From the NCBI GenBank assembly GCA_964036275.1, contig OZ038439.1:15236330-15300329 (forward strand): a stretch of 64,000 bases of DNA. The letters are read 5' to 3'. Under the pieces are notes generated by a model, which was given only the letters and a program-made list of their open reading frames with translations, was not told the DNA's origin and made no database searches. Source of the DNA: Litoditis marina. Its lineage: Eukaryota > Nematoda > Chromadorea > Rhabditida > Rhabditidae. The position numbers and the translations under genes are program-made. Shown piece by piece: positions 55,101 through 64,000 of the stretch. How positions within the stretch are numbered: the stretch's first letter is position 1; each line of letters opens with the position of its first letter.

Positions 55101-58100
55101 ATTTTCACTTCTGGGTTTCAGTTTCGCTAAAAGTTCTTTTTTAACCGAGTCCAGGTGCTAATCTTTCTTATATTTAAAGCTTCCGGGTGAATTTCACAAT
55201 AGATGTAGAAACTCACTCGCGATCGTAGTGGGTGGGTATCTGGACTGACTTTACGTCTCTATTCATTCAATTTGGGACTACACATATTGATTGACTCTCC
55301 GATGATCAATCTTATCCTGAACTCGTGATGAGTGAACTTCGGTTTCAGGAAGTCCGAGCTATGGGAACTCGTACCGCTCCTCTTCTCGTGCTCGCCCTCG
55401 GTTTTCTGATGATCTTCATGGTTCTGTCATCATTTAGGTTCGATTAGCCTTTTTTTGCTCACAGCCTCAATCAATTTGGAACGTATCTGTCATCTTACGG
55501 TACATCACTTGTACAAATCGGTGATAAGTTGAGCGAATATGACTCTCGAACAGAGAATTTATTCGTATAGGCAACATAGGTTAAGTTTTGTTTCTTCCGG
55601 AACGTAATTTGTTTAACCTACTGAATCACATATTGTCATTTTAGATACAAGCGACGCGAGTCGAAACCGTGGGAAGCTCTGCTGGGAGGAATGATTCCCA
55701 TTCTGGCCGGATTGACGACTATCGGCATGGTGCTGGCTACGGGTCTCGCCTTCCAGTCTATTGTGGTCAGCACCATGTTCCTGCTGTTGGCTATTGGTGA
55801 GTTTTTCATGTGATTACATTGCTATCGTCAGAAACATTTGATCTTGAAATGTATGTGCATGAGTGAAACATTCTACATTCCTCACACCTTTAATTCCTAT
55901 CCCACCTTTGTTGAGTGTGGTTCGATTAGTTTGACCACAATCGGCATGGTGCTGGCTACCGGCCTCGCATCTGGATGTATTATTGTAGTGGGCGCAACGT
56001 TTCTGCGGTTGCCTATTGGTAGGTATGAATCGTTTTATACAGAGAATCGGACAAAAATGGAATTCCAAAGAGCATTTGTGTGTGTGTTTTAAAGGATCTT
56101 TTTGCGACATGTTAGAACGATTTTTCGTATTGTAGGTATCGACGACGTGTTCATCATGTTGTCTTCGTGGCATCGGACCGACCGAAATCTCGATATTCCC
56201 CATAGAATTGCTGAGATGGTGAAGGTCAGTGAAACCAATCTCCGTATAGGTAAACTGAGTACGTATGCTAGAAGATCCCGGCTCCTTCATCCCATCCTGC
56301 GTCTCCTCAAATATACGCTATTTCTCTGCTCTTACATCTCGCCGGGATGTAAGAGACGAGAAATAGTGAAACGGACCGAGAGACGCAGGATGGCATGTAG
56401 AGGTCGGGATCTTCTAGCATACGTACTCTGGTGTCGTACTGTTAAAGACTTCAAAAAACATTTCCCAGTGAATGAACTATAATCCTTACTTCACTATTGT
56501 GTTAGTTGCCACACATAACATGGTTTATAGTTTATGTGACATTGTTCTATGTTTGCTTTTGACCAGTACTCGGATCAGTTTGGATAACTCATCATTGAGG
56601 ATTCAGATTACCTTCAGACTCTTTAATAACATTTAAGTGACCTGAACAAATGTTTTATTTCAGGAAGCCGGCATGTCTATGACTGTCACATCAGCCACCA
56701 ACTGGGTGTCCTTCGGAAATGGAGTGTTCTCCACCACTCCAGTACTTCAGGTAACTGTTTTAGATAATTGGTTTGGATAATGCTTTGAACTATGCACGAA
56801 TTCACGTAAACTGTAATGATTCGCGCAAATTATCCCGCTTTTGTTAGTTCCAAGACACCCTTAATATCAATACAAAAATCGGAACTTTTTCGTATTGTTT
56901 ACCGTACTAACCACAACATAGAACTTTGAGTTAATAAAAGTAACTAGTAACGTTCGTTTCATAATTTTTAATTTGGTAAAAAACTTTTCTAGACTTTCGC
57001 CATCTACTCCTCGGTGGGAAGTGTGGTCTGCTTCCTGTACCAGCTGATTCTGTTCCCCGCCATCATGACTCTGACGGCGCCCTGTGAATACAAAAAGGAT
57101 GATGATCTCAGGTTTGACTGACACTTCCATTCATTACGCAAAGTTCTAACCAAGTGCTATACTTGTTTTGACTGGAAAATGAAATAAAACAACTAGTTTT
57201 TGGCTACTACTAAACCACTACAACAAAAAATAGGAAAAATAGCATGAAATAGACAAACTTTAACGAAATTAGCTGGAATCGGAATGAAACAGAACAGTTC
57301 AGAGATGTGGATAATCAAATTCTTTGAAACATCTCAATCGTTCAAAATAGAGGCCCTGTTTGTGTTTTTTTGAACAATATGATAATGTTCAGCAAACAAT
57401 GCCTTCCCGAAGAGATCAAAATCATGGCCCCATTGGGCGATTTCCACGACAGATTCTGGAGAAAAGCCGCTAAAGTTGTCACTCATCCAATCACCGCCGT
57501 ATTCACTATTTTGGTAGGTTTTTATGTTTATTCATTACGGTTCTTTTGTTCTTAAATTTTTTTCATGAATCAACACGCCATTCAATATTGTCACTAACAC
57601 GTCATTCATTAGAACCAATGAATAAATCGAAGAAAGTACTATGTTATTTCAACATATCAAGTTGGGTGGCCCTATACTGGCCAAATGTAACAAACCTGCC
57701 ACATCTACTAACATGTGAAACTGTCGGTTAAACATCTGGCAAAGAGTTCAAACTACATTTCCAGGTGCTCATTGCCTATTGGGCCTCGGCCGGTTACGGT
57801 ATCTACACTGTCGAAACGGACCTGTCAGTACAGAAACTAGCCCCGCCTGACGCGCGAATTGTCGAGTTCAAGAATGAGTATGACAGAGCTATCAAGGTGC
57901 GTGTTGGTTGGTTGGTGTACTCACTGAGTGCAGAGCTATCAAGTTATAATGCTAATTTAAGATAGGTTTTGGATGAGTTTACTATAGTTTTCATGCTTCT
58001 ACACATTTTCTCATGAAATATGCGCCTCTTTAGGTAAATCTTGCATCTACCTCGATTCTGAACTGTTAGAACAAGTCGTTCAATGTTATTTCTGTTCTGT

Positions 58101-61100
58101 CAACGCAAAAATCAAGTTAGGAGCAAAACCTCCAATTTGAGTTTTTATTGCGGTTGTGAGAATTTTCTGTTTTCAGGTAATGCAATCTGTGGCCTCTGTG
58201 GTGACTACACCTGGGGATCTTCGCGACCCGAAACAATTGAAGGCTGTTCAGGATATGGTTCATGATTTCGAGACGGCGAAATATAGGTTAGCTTTCATGA
58301 ATAATCTCAAAATAAACATTATCCACCTTACCCCTTTAACAGAATGTGTAAATGTCCCACGCTTCAAAATGAGAAATCGAAATTGAGCATAATCGAATCC
58401 GCCTAGTTTCATGTGCTTAGCAGGGAATGAAATTGGAAACAAATAAACATCATAAATATAAAAACAATTCTGGTGTGGATAACAAATTGGAAGATTTACG
58501 TGGAATGAAATTCCCCTCAAAGCTACACTGAACATAGTGTTCGTTTTAGTTACGGCCCTGAGTCTACGTTTTGTTTCGTGCAGCCCTACTTGGACTTCCT
58601 CGCATTTTATGAGGCCGAGGAAGAAGATGCGGTACGTTTATTCTGCTGTGTCTGGAACTTAAAAAAAACTGTTCATTTTTTGTTGACCCCATTGAGAGTG
58701 GTACTGTTCCTCTTCAATATACAAAAACATATGTATAATTGAGAATGAACTGTTCTGTTATATAAGCTACCAGAGTACAGAACACCGTTATTGATTACAA
58801 CCCGTCCTGCATGCAGCAAGAGAACAACATGTTCATCTCTGGATAACTTGTATCAACTACTATACGTTGAAGAATGCAAGTATTTCTTCGTTAATTTTTC
58901 CAATGCACAACAATGTTGATTAGTGACGGGATGGATTTTAGGAGGTTCCCTTCTCCTACACCGCAATGGCCTCCTTTTTGAAAATAGATCCCTACTGGAA
59001 GCCGACTTTGCGGTTGAATGAAACGGCTTGTGCGATGAATCTGCCAACTTGCTTGGAATCGTTCCTGTTCACTACTGGATTCACAACTGTTGTGAGGTGA
59101 GCTTCTGTCTCTCTTTTCTCGAAACTCTATAGATTCCTAATCTCATCCCAATTCCAAAGACCCCTATACACGTGTTTCTATAAGACATTTCGAAAAAATA
59201 TAACGTGAGGTGATTGAAAACGAACAAAAGCCCTGACGCGTGTCGAATTCCGACCCTAGTTTGCGTTTTAAAAACTGTTATGAGTGTTCTTCGACAACAT
59301 ATCAACAGAACTAAGACCAAAGTAGTACGGAATAACGAAATTTCAGATACAATGAAATGTATCCGTTGGTTGAAGAGTGGAGGGCGATCAGTAGCAGATA
59401 TCCGGAGCTGGGAGTCTACTCCTACACGGAGAGGAGCAACTTTGCTGATCAGGTGGGTAACATATTCGATAGCATTACTGTCTACAAACAGGTGACTGGT
59501 GGCTCATTTTCTAGACTTTCAGACTTTCAGTTAGTAATCCACTCGGTTTTTGAAGTATCTCAGTAAAAATACATATCTGTCATCATAGCAACGCTACGCT
59601 AGTTTCTGAATGAACTTTTTGTGTGATTACACTTGAGAAAACGTTATTTCATGTCAGAGAAACAGATTTCACCACGTTAATTTCCCATTACAGACAGCCG
59701 CCCTGTCAACCGTCATCTGGCAGACCCTCATCTCAGAAGTGGTCTCCATGGGACTCTCCTTCATCATCCTCGTTCCTGATACCGACTCTATCATAGCTGC
59801 TATGTTCGCACTGCTTTCCGTGAATATGGGGGTACGTTTCTTTTTTCTGAGAAAATCGTTTGCCACTTTATCTTGTGGTCACGTGATGTGACAAGCAGTC
59901 ACCTCATCGAATGGTCGTGTAGGATATGATATGTTTCAGTTGGTTTTGATTGGCTTGTAGTGAAATGGTCGGGAGATATTCCAGTTAATTGTAGTCTGGT
60001 TCACCCACTCATAACCCTCTACAGTAATAAGCGTTTTTGAATTTTATCCAAACTTTGATAGTGTCTGCTGCACCTTTACTCCTACTGGTAGTTTGGAACC
60101 GAAATGATGGAATATTTATTTGAAATGGTCTTCTGAATATTTGACGAGTTACTGTAGAAGAACATTGATTGGTGAAGCAGAGTATATCCTGGTTGCACAT
60201 CGTTGTAAATGTGTAGTTTTGTTGGAACGAGTATCTTTTTCAGTTTTTGAAAGTATTTATGTTTTCAGGTATTCGGCTTTCTGTCCCTCTGGGGCGTCGG
60301 GGTTGATCCGGTCTCGATGGCGGCTCTTCTTATGAGTATCGGATTCTCAGTCGACATCTCGGCACATATCAGTTATCACTACTATAGTGTCAAAAAAGAG
60401 GTAAGGAAAAGTTTTGTGAGAATTTTATTCGTACAAAACTCAATAAGGCACTTTTCTTACAAAACAATTAATGAGTTACTTTTCTTACAAAAGTTATAGA
60501 GCGTTCACACAGGAAAAATGTCTAACTCGTCTTCAATCAGGGTCAAACTAGTTTGAGTTGATGTGTAACTGAGCACATTCCGTAAATGAGTTCACCGGTT
60601 TTCTTTGTCGAACAAGTGTCAGACAGATAGTCTAGCGAATTGATGACAGTTTGATGAATGACCATGATTTTGTGTTAGAAGTTTGTGGAATGAATCTGCA
60701 AAATTTGATGGAAATATATCTCGGTTTGATCTAGATTTGAAGTAATTTTCAGTTTAGCGATATGTATGAAGAGTGAAAGTTTCTGTAACTTCCGAGTTCG
60801 CGTGACTTACGCGACCTGCATGTTTTAGCGTTTATAACAGCAAAGTAATAAACAACATATATTATTATTACTATACAATCAATATTTCCTCTGTTCCCAG
60901 ACAGCCCGAGAACGACTTGAGGACGCTTTCCTCAACATTGGTTGGCCCACTATCCAGGGCGGACTCAGTACGCTACTGGCTATGATGGCTATACTGATCA
61001 GGCCAAGTTATCTGGGCATGGTCTTCTTGAAGGTGAGATGCAGAATTTCTCAACATTTCGAATGAAGTGTTTTTTGGGTGTTATTTTCAATTTGTGTGTG

Positions 61101-61743
61101 TTCTGTGACAAGTTAGGTATCAAACACAGTTTTTGTAGCAAAAACGGCTGCAAAACTGCAAAATCGAAATCAATTTAACTGAACTTTTTAAAAAATTCAA
61201 ACAAAACATTGTATTGTAGCAGGCCACATCAGTTACACTGATGATATTCTACAATGTCATCAATTTTAGGCGGTTTTCTTGGTGATTGTGTTCGGTCTAC
61301 TGCACGGTCTGATTGTGCTGCCAGTGTTGCTGTACTTGATCGATTGTATGATGAAAACCTGCAGGAGAGGGTGAGTTAATGTCTTTTTGAGAGTAACTGA
61401 ATTGTCAAAAAAAGTATACAAAACCGTCCTTTTCCAAATTCTGCTGTTCTATCTTTAAATAAATTTGCACTGTACAGCGGTAGTTTTCGTTTGTGCTGAA
61501 GTACTGTTCGTACTCCACACAGTTTACAGAGTGTGACACAAATTCCGCTGTATAGAATTAGATTGCCGTTTTATAATAACTATATGATATGAGACAATTT
61601 ACACATCTGTACAACTTCATAAGTTCAGCAAGATCCTGCCGGTGGAAGGCCGCAGCTCTCCCACGTCATCTTGCTCATCGGGTCCTATCAAACCACATAG
61701 GATCTCCATCAAAAGTATCACGCAGTACAAATTAGATCAATAA
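52116..61743 (+). CDS. Patched-related (PTR) sterol-sensing-domain membrane protein
   Basis: RND-type, 12-pass membrane protein; worm PTRs act in moulting, cuticle and apical trafficking. 23 exons, all phases consistent, about 861 residues: 52116-52154, 53198-53308, 53525-53632, 53844-53945, 54253-54366, 54666-54839, 54964-55041, 55349-55437, 55645-55796, 56136-56224, 56664-56750, 56993-57111, 57393-57513, 57765-57896, 58177-58286, 58550-58631, 58942-59096, 59347-59452, 59694-59831, 60269-60400, 60901-61032, 61270-61370, 61629-61743. TM1 is in exon 2, a luminal loop with [13 protein letters not shown] in exons 3-7, and the sterol-sensing domain in exons 8-12 with GIDDVFIML, the GxxxD motif of TM4. 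The second half repeats this ([17 protein letters not shown] in exon 20). A serine-rich cytosolic tail ends YKLDQ. TTTCCAG at 52101 may accept a spliced leader. Which ptr gene it is cannot be told. Confidence 0.92.
52755..52824. repeat. Small element with TGTTGTTCGATC / GATCAAACTACA ends
   Basis: Seventy bases with facing ends in PTR intron 1; the inner segment CCAGATGCTTTTCGGT resembles CCCATTGCTTTTGGTT next to the end motif at 48131, so both descend from one family. Confidence 0.5.
55930..56018 (+). other. Duplicate sterol-sensing exon in PTR intron 9
   Basis: Eighty-nine bases match the 3-prime part of exon 9 (55645-55796). They are bounded by an acceptor (CGATTAG) and a donor (ATTG then GTAGGT) in exactly the phases of exon 9, with 29 open codons: [20 protein letters not shown] and then [10 protein letters not shown]. 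Used instead of exon 9 it would keep the reading frame but remove about 22 residues from the start of TM3 and place a proline before GIDDVF. It could be a mutually exclusive exon or a decaying duplicate. Confidence 0.5.
56257..56428. mobile_element. 172-bp near-perfect palindrome in PTR intron 10
   Basis: GAGTACGTATGCTAGAAGAT and four more bases at the left end are repeated inverted at the right end without mismatch. Pairing continues inward (CCATCCTGCGTCTC, CTATTTCTC, CTCTTACATC) so each arm is about 80 bases with almost no loop. No internal ORF of its own; the apparent ORFs on both strands here result from the palindrome. Probably a recently inserted foldback element. Confidence 0.75.
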
Positions 61744-61749
61744 CTTTAC

Positions 61750-61840
61750 TTTCGCCTCCTCTCTCTCACCATCTTTCTCTCTTTGTCTTTTTCTCTTATT
61801 ATCCTTTCCCTTTCCCTTTATTCGTTCTCGTCCGCTCTCT

Positions 61841-61929
<89 letters not shown>

Positions 61930-62670
61930 TTCTCTGCCTCCCTTTCTCCCTATCTCTCTATCTCTCTCTTCATACGTATTTCACGTGCAGCCGTGAATCC
62001 ACGTAAAGTACTGTACGATGCATTTCATAGCAAACTACAGTTTCCAAAACGAACATAAGATGTTCAGGGTATCATCCATTTTCGCATATACACAAGTCTT
62101 TGTTACCGTATGTAATGTTTTTATCGTAGCGAAATGTGAACATTTGACTTTTTCATTTTTATAGTTTTGAGAAATTATTGATTTTCAAGTTTTTTCGCAA
62201 CCTGCCTGGTATATTTCGTCTTTTTCGTAGGTTATTACCTCCTTCACAGTGCCGCATCTACGGGTGATTGTCGTGTAAATATTGTTTATTGATTTATTGA
62301 TTGCACACAGATAAAAATTTGTAGACTTTGGAAACAAACATGGTAAAGCAGAACAATGAAAGACAAAGAAGTGCACATGCTAACCAAGTGAACACTACCG
62401 AAAATAAATAAAAACACTTGAAAAGTCGATATTATTTCGAACAAAGTACTAGGGAAAATGAATTTTAGGAAAGTTTCACGTATCATCAGTAAAACAAAAC
62501 TGCTCTACTTACAAGATTGAATAAATGGAGTTTGGATAATAAGAATAAATAACAATAACAACATATTATTTACGTGTATTTACCATAGACCTACATGTTG
62601 ATTACTTCAAAAGAAAAATGACCCACGTTTTGAATAAGAAAAACAAACAAATGATAGGAAGAACAAACTT
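61750..62670. other. PTR 3-prime flank and intergenic spacer
   Basis: The stop of the PTR gene is followed by a long CT-rich tract and then AT-rich sequence with AATAAA at 62403. The P450 gene ends convergently at 62672. No other gene seen. Confidence 0.55.
61844..61965. repeat. (TC)n microsatellite
   Basis: A nearly pure TCTCTC run over about 85 bases, with interrupted CT-rich sequence on both sides, in the probable 3-prime UTR or flank of the PTR gene. The long ORF across it is an artefact. Confidence 0.9.
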
Positions 62671-62671
62671 C

Positions 62672-63447
62672 TTAGATATACTCCTTGTACTTTCTTGAAT
62701 GGAATCTGATCTCGTTGCCGTACATCGGTCGAATGATGAGTTCGGCCGCGACTCGCATTTGATCTACGCGAAGTTTTGACTCGACGCGCACGTCGCGCAG
62801 CAAATGCGCCAGAATGCACTTCTCCTCCATTAGGGCGAAACGCTGGCCTGAAATGTTATGTTAGGGTGAAAAAGCACTGGTGCTTTGTAGTTTGATCACA
62901 GAAGAGCCTAAATCTCAAGACAATATTGTCAAAAATAAAGGATCGCGAAATATAATCCTGATGCTCTAATAAAATATTCATTCAACGAATGAATCATCTA
63001 ATGAATTGTATGTTCGTAAATAAAGTTTAAAGTTTTAACAATTACTATACCATCTCCAATTTAGATGAACGACTCACCGATACAGTTTCTGCTACCGGCC
63101 GAGAACGGGATGTAGGCGTACGCGTGTTTGATGTCGCCGTCGATGAAACGTTCCGGACGGAATTCCTGAACTAAACTTGTTTCAAGAACAACAAATGTCG
63201 AACTCAGAATTAACTATTTCACGGATGTTTCTACACAACATCGATGCAACTTGGTAATGATCCGAACGGTGGAGAGCAAAACAATAATCAATAATTCGTT
63301 CACGTATTTCACCATGAAATGCTTCAAAACGTGATATTTTTTAATTCCATTTCTAACCCACCTCTGGGTCGTCCCAATATCGAATATCCTTGTGAACCAT
63401 GGAGGGAACTATGATGACTCCAGTACCGGCTGGCAGTAGGTGATCTT
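62672..63447 (-). CDS. Cytochrome P450, CYP4-like, C-terminal exons (partial)
   Basis: Three minus-strand exons: 63447-63362, 63165-63078 and 62847-62672, with matching phases (2/0/1). They read [20 protein letters not shown] and then [16 protein letters not shown] (the PERF motif), the heme loop [10 protein letters not shown] with its cysteine ligand, and [19 protein letters not shown]. These are hallmarks of CYP4-clan monooxygenases, ER-bound enzymes of fatty acid, sterol or xenobiotic oxidation. The last 40 residues (ending SRKYKEYI) are more divergent than usual. The N-terminal exons lie above 63447, partly beyond the window; the adjacent upstream sequence is a transposon relic, so the next intron is either long or the gene is disrupted. 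Confidence 0.88.
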
Positions 63448-63605
63448 CTGTAATTGACAACTGTGACTGTATAGAAGAACTATCACAAAGATTGAAGGGG
63501 GTTATTAACATATTTGCGTCATTCCAGGTCTTCTAAAAACTCAGAAACGCCTGGAAAAACATTTGGAAAAAAAGCCCTGATTTTTTGACTGTTTTACTTT
63601 TTCTC

Positions 63606-63969
63606 TCGATTTACTACTTCACTAGAAAGTTGTTTTTTCGTTTGGGTGGCTATACGTATTGTAAAATCCCTAGTTCCGCATTTAGAAATAGGAAACTCGA
63701 ATTGGTCACTTTAGAATCTAGAAGAAATACGACAGACCTCATTATGATCCATAAAATCATAACTGGACAATGTGAATTAAGTGCAACAGACTTTTTCAAC
63801 GTTCAAACCTTCACGTACTAGGGGTTCTAGCGCGAAATTCAGTTTCCACACCCCAAAAACTAGCCAACGTGCCAAGTTTTTCACAGTACGGGCTGGATCC
63901 AAATACTTGAAATTGAGCAAGAAATCCAAAATACCGATGTCGTTATCAGCCGCAAAAAAGCACTTTAGG
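63606..63969 (+). mobile_element. LINE reverse-transcriptase C-terminal relic
   Basis: The plus strand encodes FTRKLFFRLG, then KLELVTLESRRNTTDLIMIH and KIITGQ, then, after a frameshift near 63800, TRGSSAKF, RAKFFTVRAG and SKIPMSL. This order (FTRKLF, LExRR..DLI..xKI..G, TRG....., ..FF..R, ..P.S) is the thumb and C-terminal region of CR1/jockey-like non-LTR retrotransposon polymerases. It is frameshifted and 5-prime truncated, so dead. It lies on the opposite strand to the P450, probably in one of its introns. Confidence 0.6.
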
Positions 63970-64000
63970 TGAATGCATTTAAATGAGACTTCTGCTGTTT

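Noticed and set aside
55814..56290. Minus-strand ORF of 158 residues, the longest in the window
   Set aside because: It is antisense to PTR exon 10, the duplicate of exon 9 and the left arm of the palindrome; no splice context or family motif.
59453..59491. Longer version of PTR exon 18 using the next donor
   Set aside because: Also open, but it would insert 13 residues between FADQ and TAALS, where PTR proteins normally have no insertion; the donor at 59452 is preferred.
61783..62058. ORF dominated by serine and leucine
   Set aside because: It is the translation of a (TC)n microsatellite.
1..64000. CRISPR array, operon or bacterial insertion sequence
   Set aside because: No regularly spaced direct repeats with unique spacers and no bacterial gene structure; all genes have worm-type introns.

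Overview
The window is nematode nuclear DNA, very probably from the genus Caenorhabditis. It is AT-rich, its introns are GT..AG with the worm-type TTTTCAG acceptor, likely spliced-leader acceptors lie a few bases upstream of several start codons, and calcineurin B is near-identical to what I know of worm CNB-1. Coding potential is split into short exons, so most long single-frame ORFs are accidental. All exon models below were assembled by hand from splice signals, frame continuity and family motifs.

Layout. (1) 1-17.0 kb: no gene recognised; AT-rich DNA with several families of short inverted-repeat elements and diverged tandem duplications. (2) 17.0-33.0 kb: a same-strand cluster of small secreted cysteine-rich peptides of the nematode ABF (antibacterial factor, CS-alpha-beta defensin-like) family. 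There are four intact two-exon genes (17021, 24394, 29831, 32050), one broken gene (19420, 10-base deletion) and at least five exon-1 relics. The last two genes form a shorter-spaced subtype in a tandem duplication of about 2.2 kb. (3) 34.9-40.7 kb: cnb-1, calcineurin regulatory subunit B, with four EF hands and two candidate terminal exons giving different C-termini. (4) 41-52 kb: gene-poor, with a clean hAT-like element full of TCGAGTTT repeats, a clean TTAA-flanked element, a tandem-repeat block and possibly one minus-strand exon. (5) 52.1-61.7 kb: a complete 23-exon Patched-related (PTR) sterol-sensing-domain protein of about 861 residues, with a frame-compatible duplicate of its sterol-sensing exon inside an intron. 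(6) 62.7-63.4 kb, minus strand: the last three exons of a CYP4-like cytochrome P450 that runs off the window. A frameshifted LINE reverse-transcriptase C-terminal relic lies at 63.6-64.0 kb on the other strand.

The genes do not form one pathway. The dynamic part is the ABF cluster, where birth, duplication, spacing change and decay can be read side by side; cnb-1, the PTR gene and the P450 look like ordinary conserved single genes. The two points most worth testing are the alternative exons in cnb-1 and in the PTR gene.
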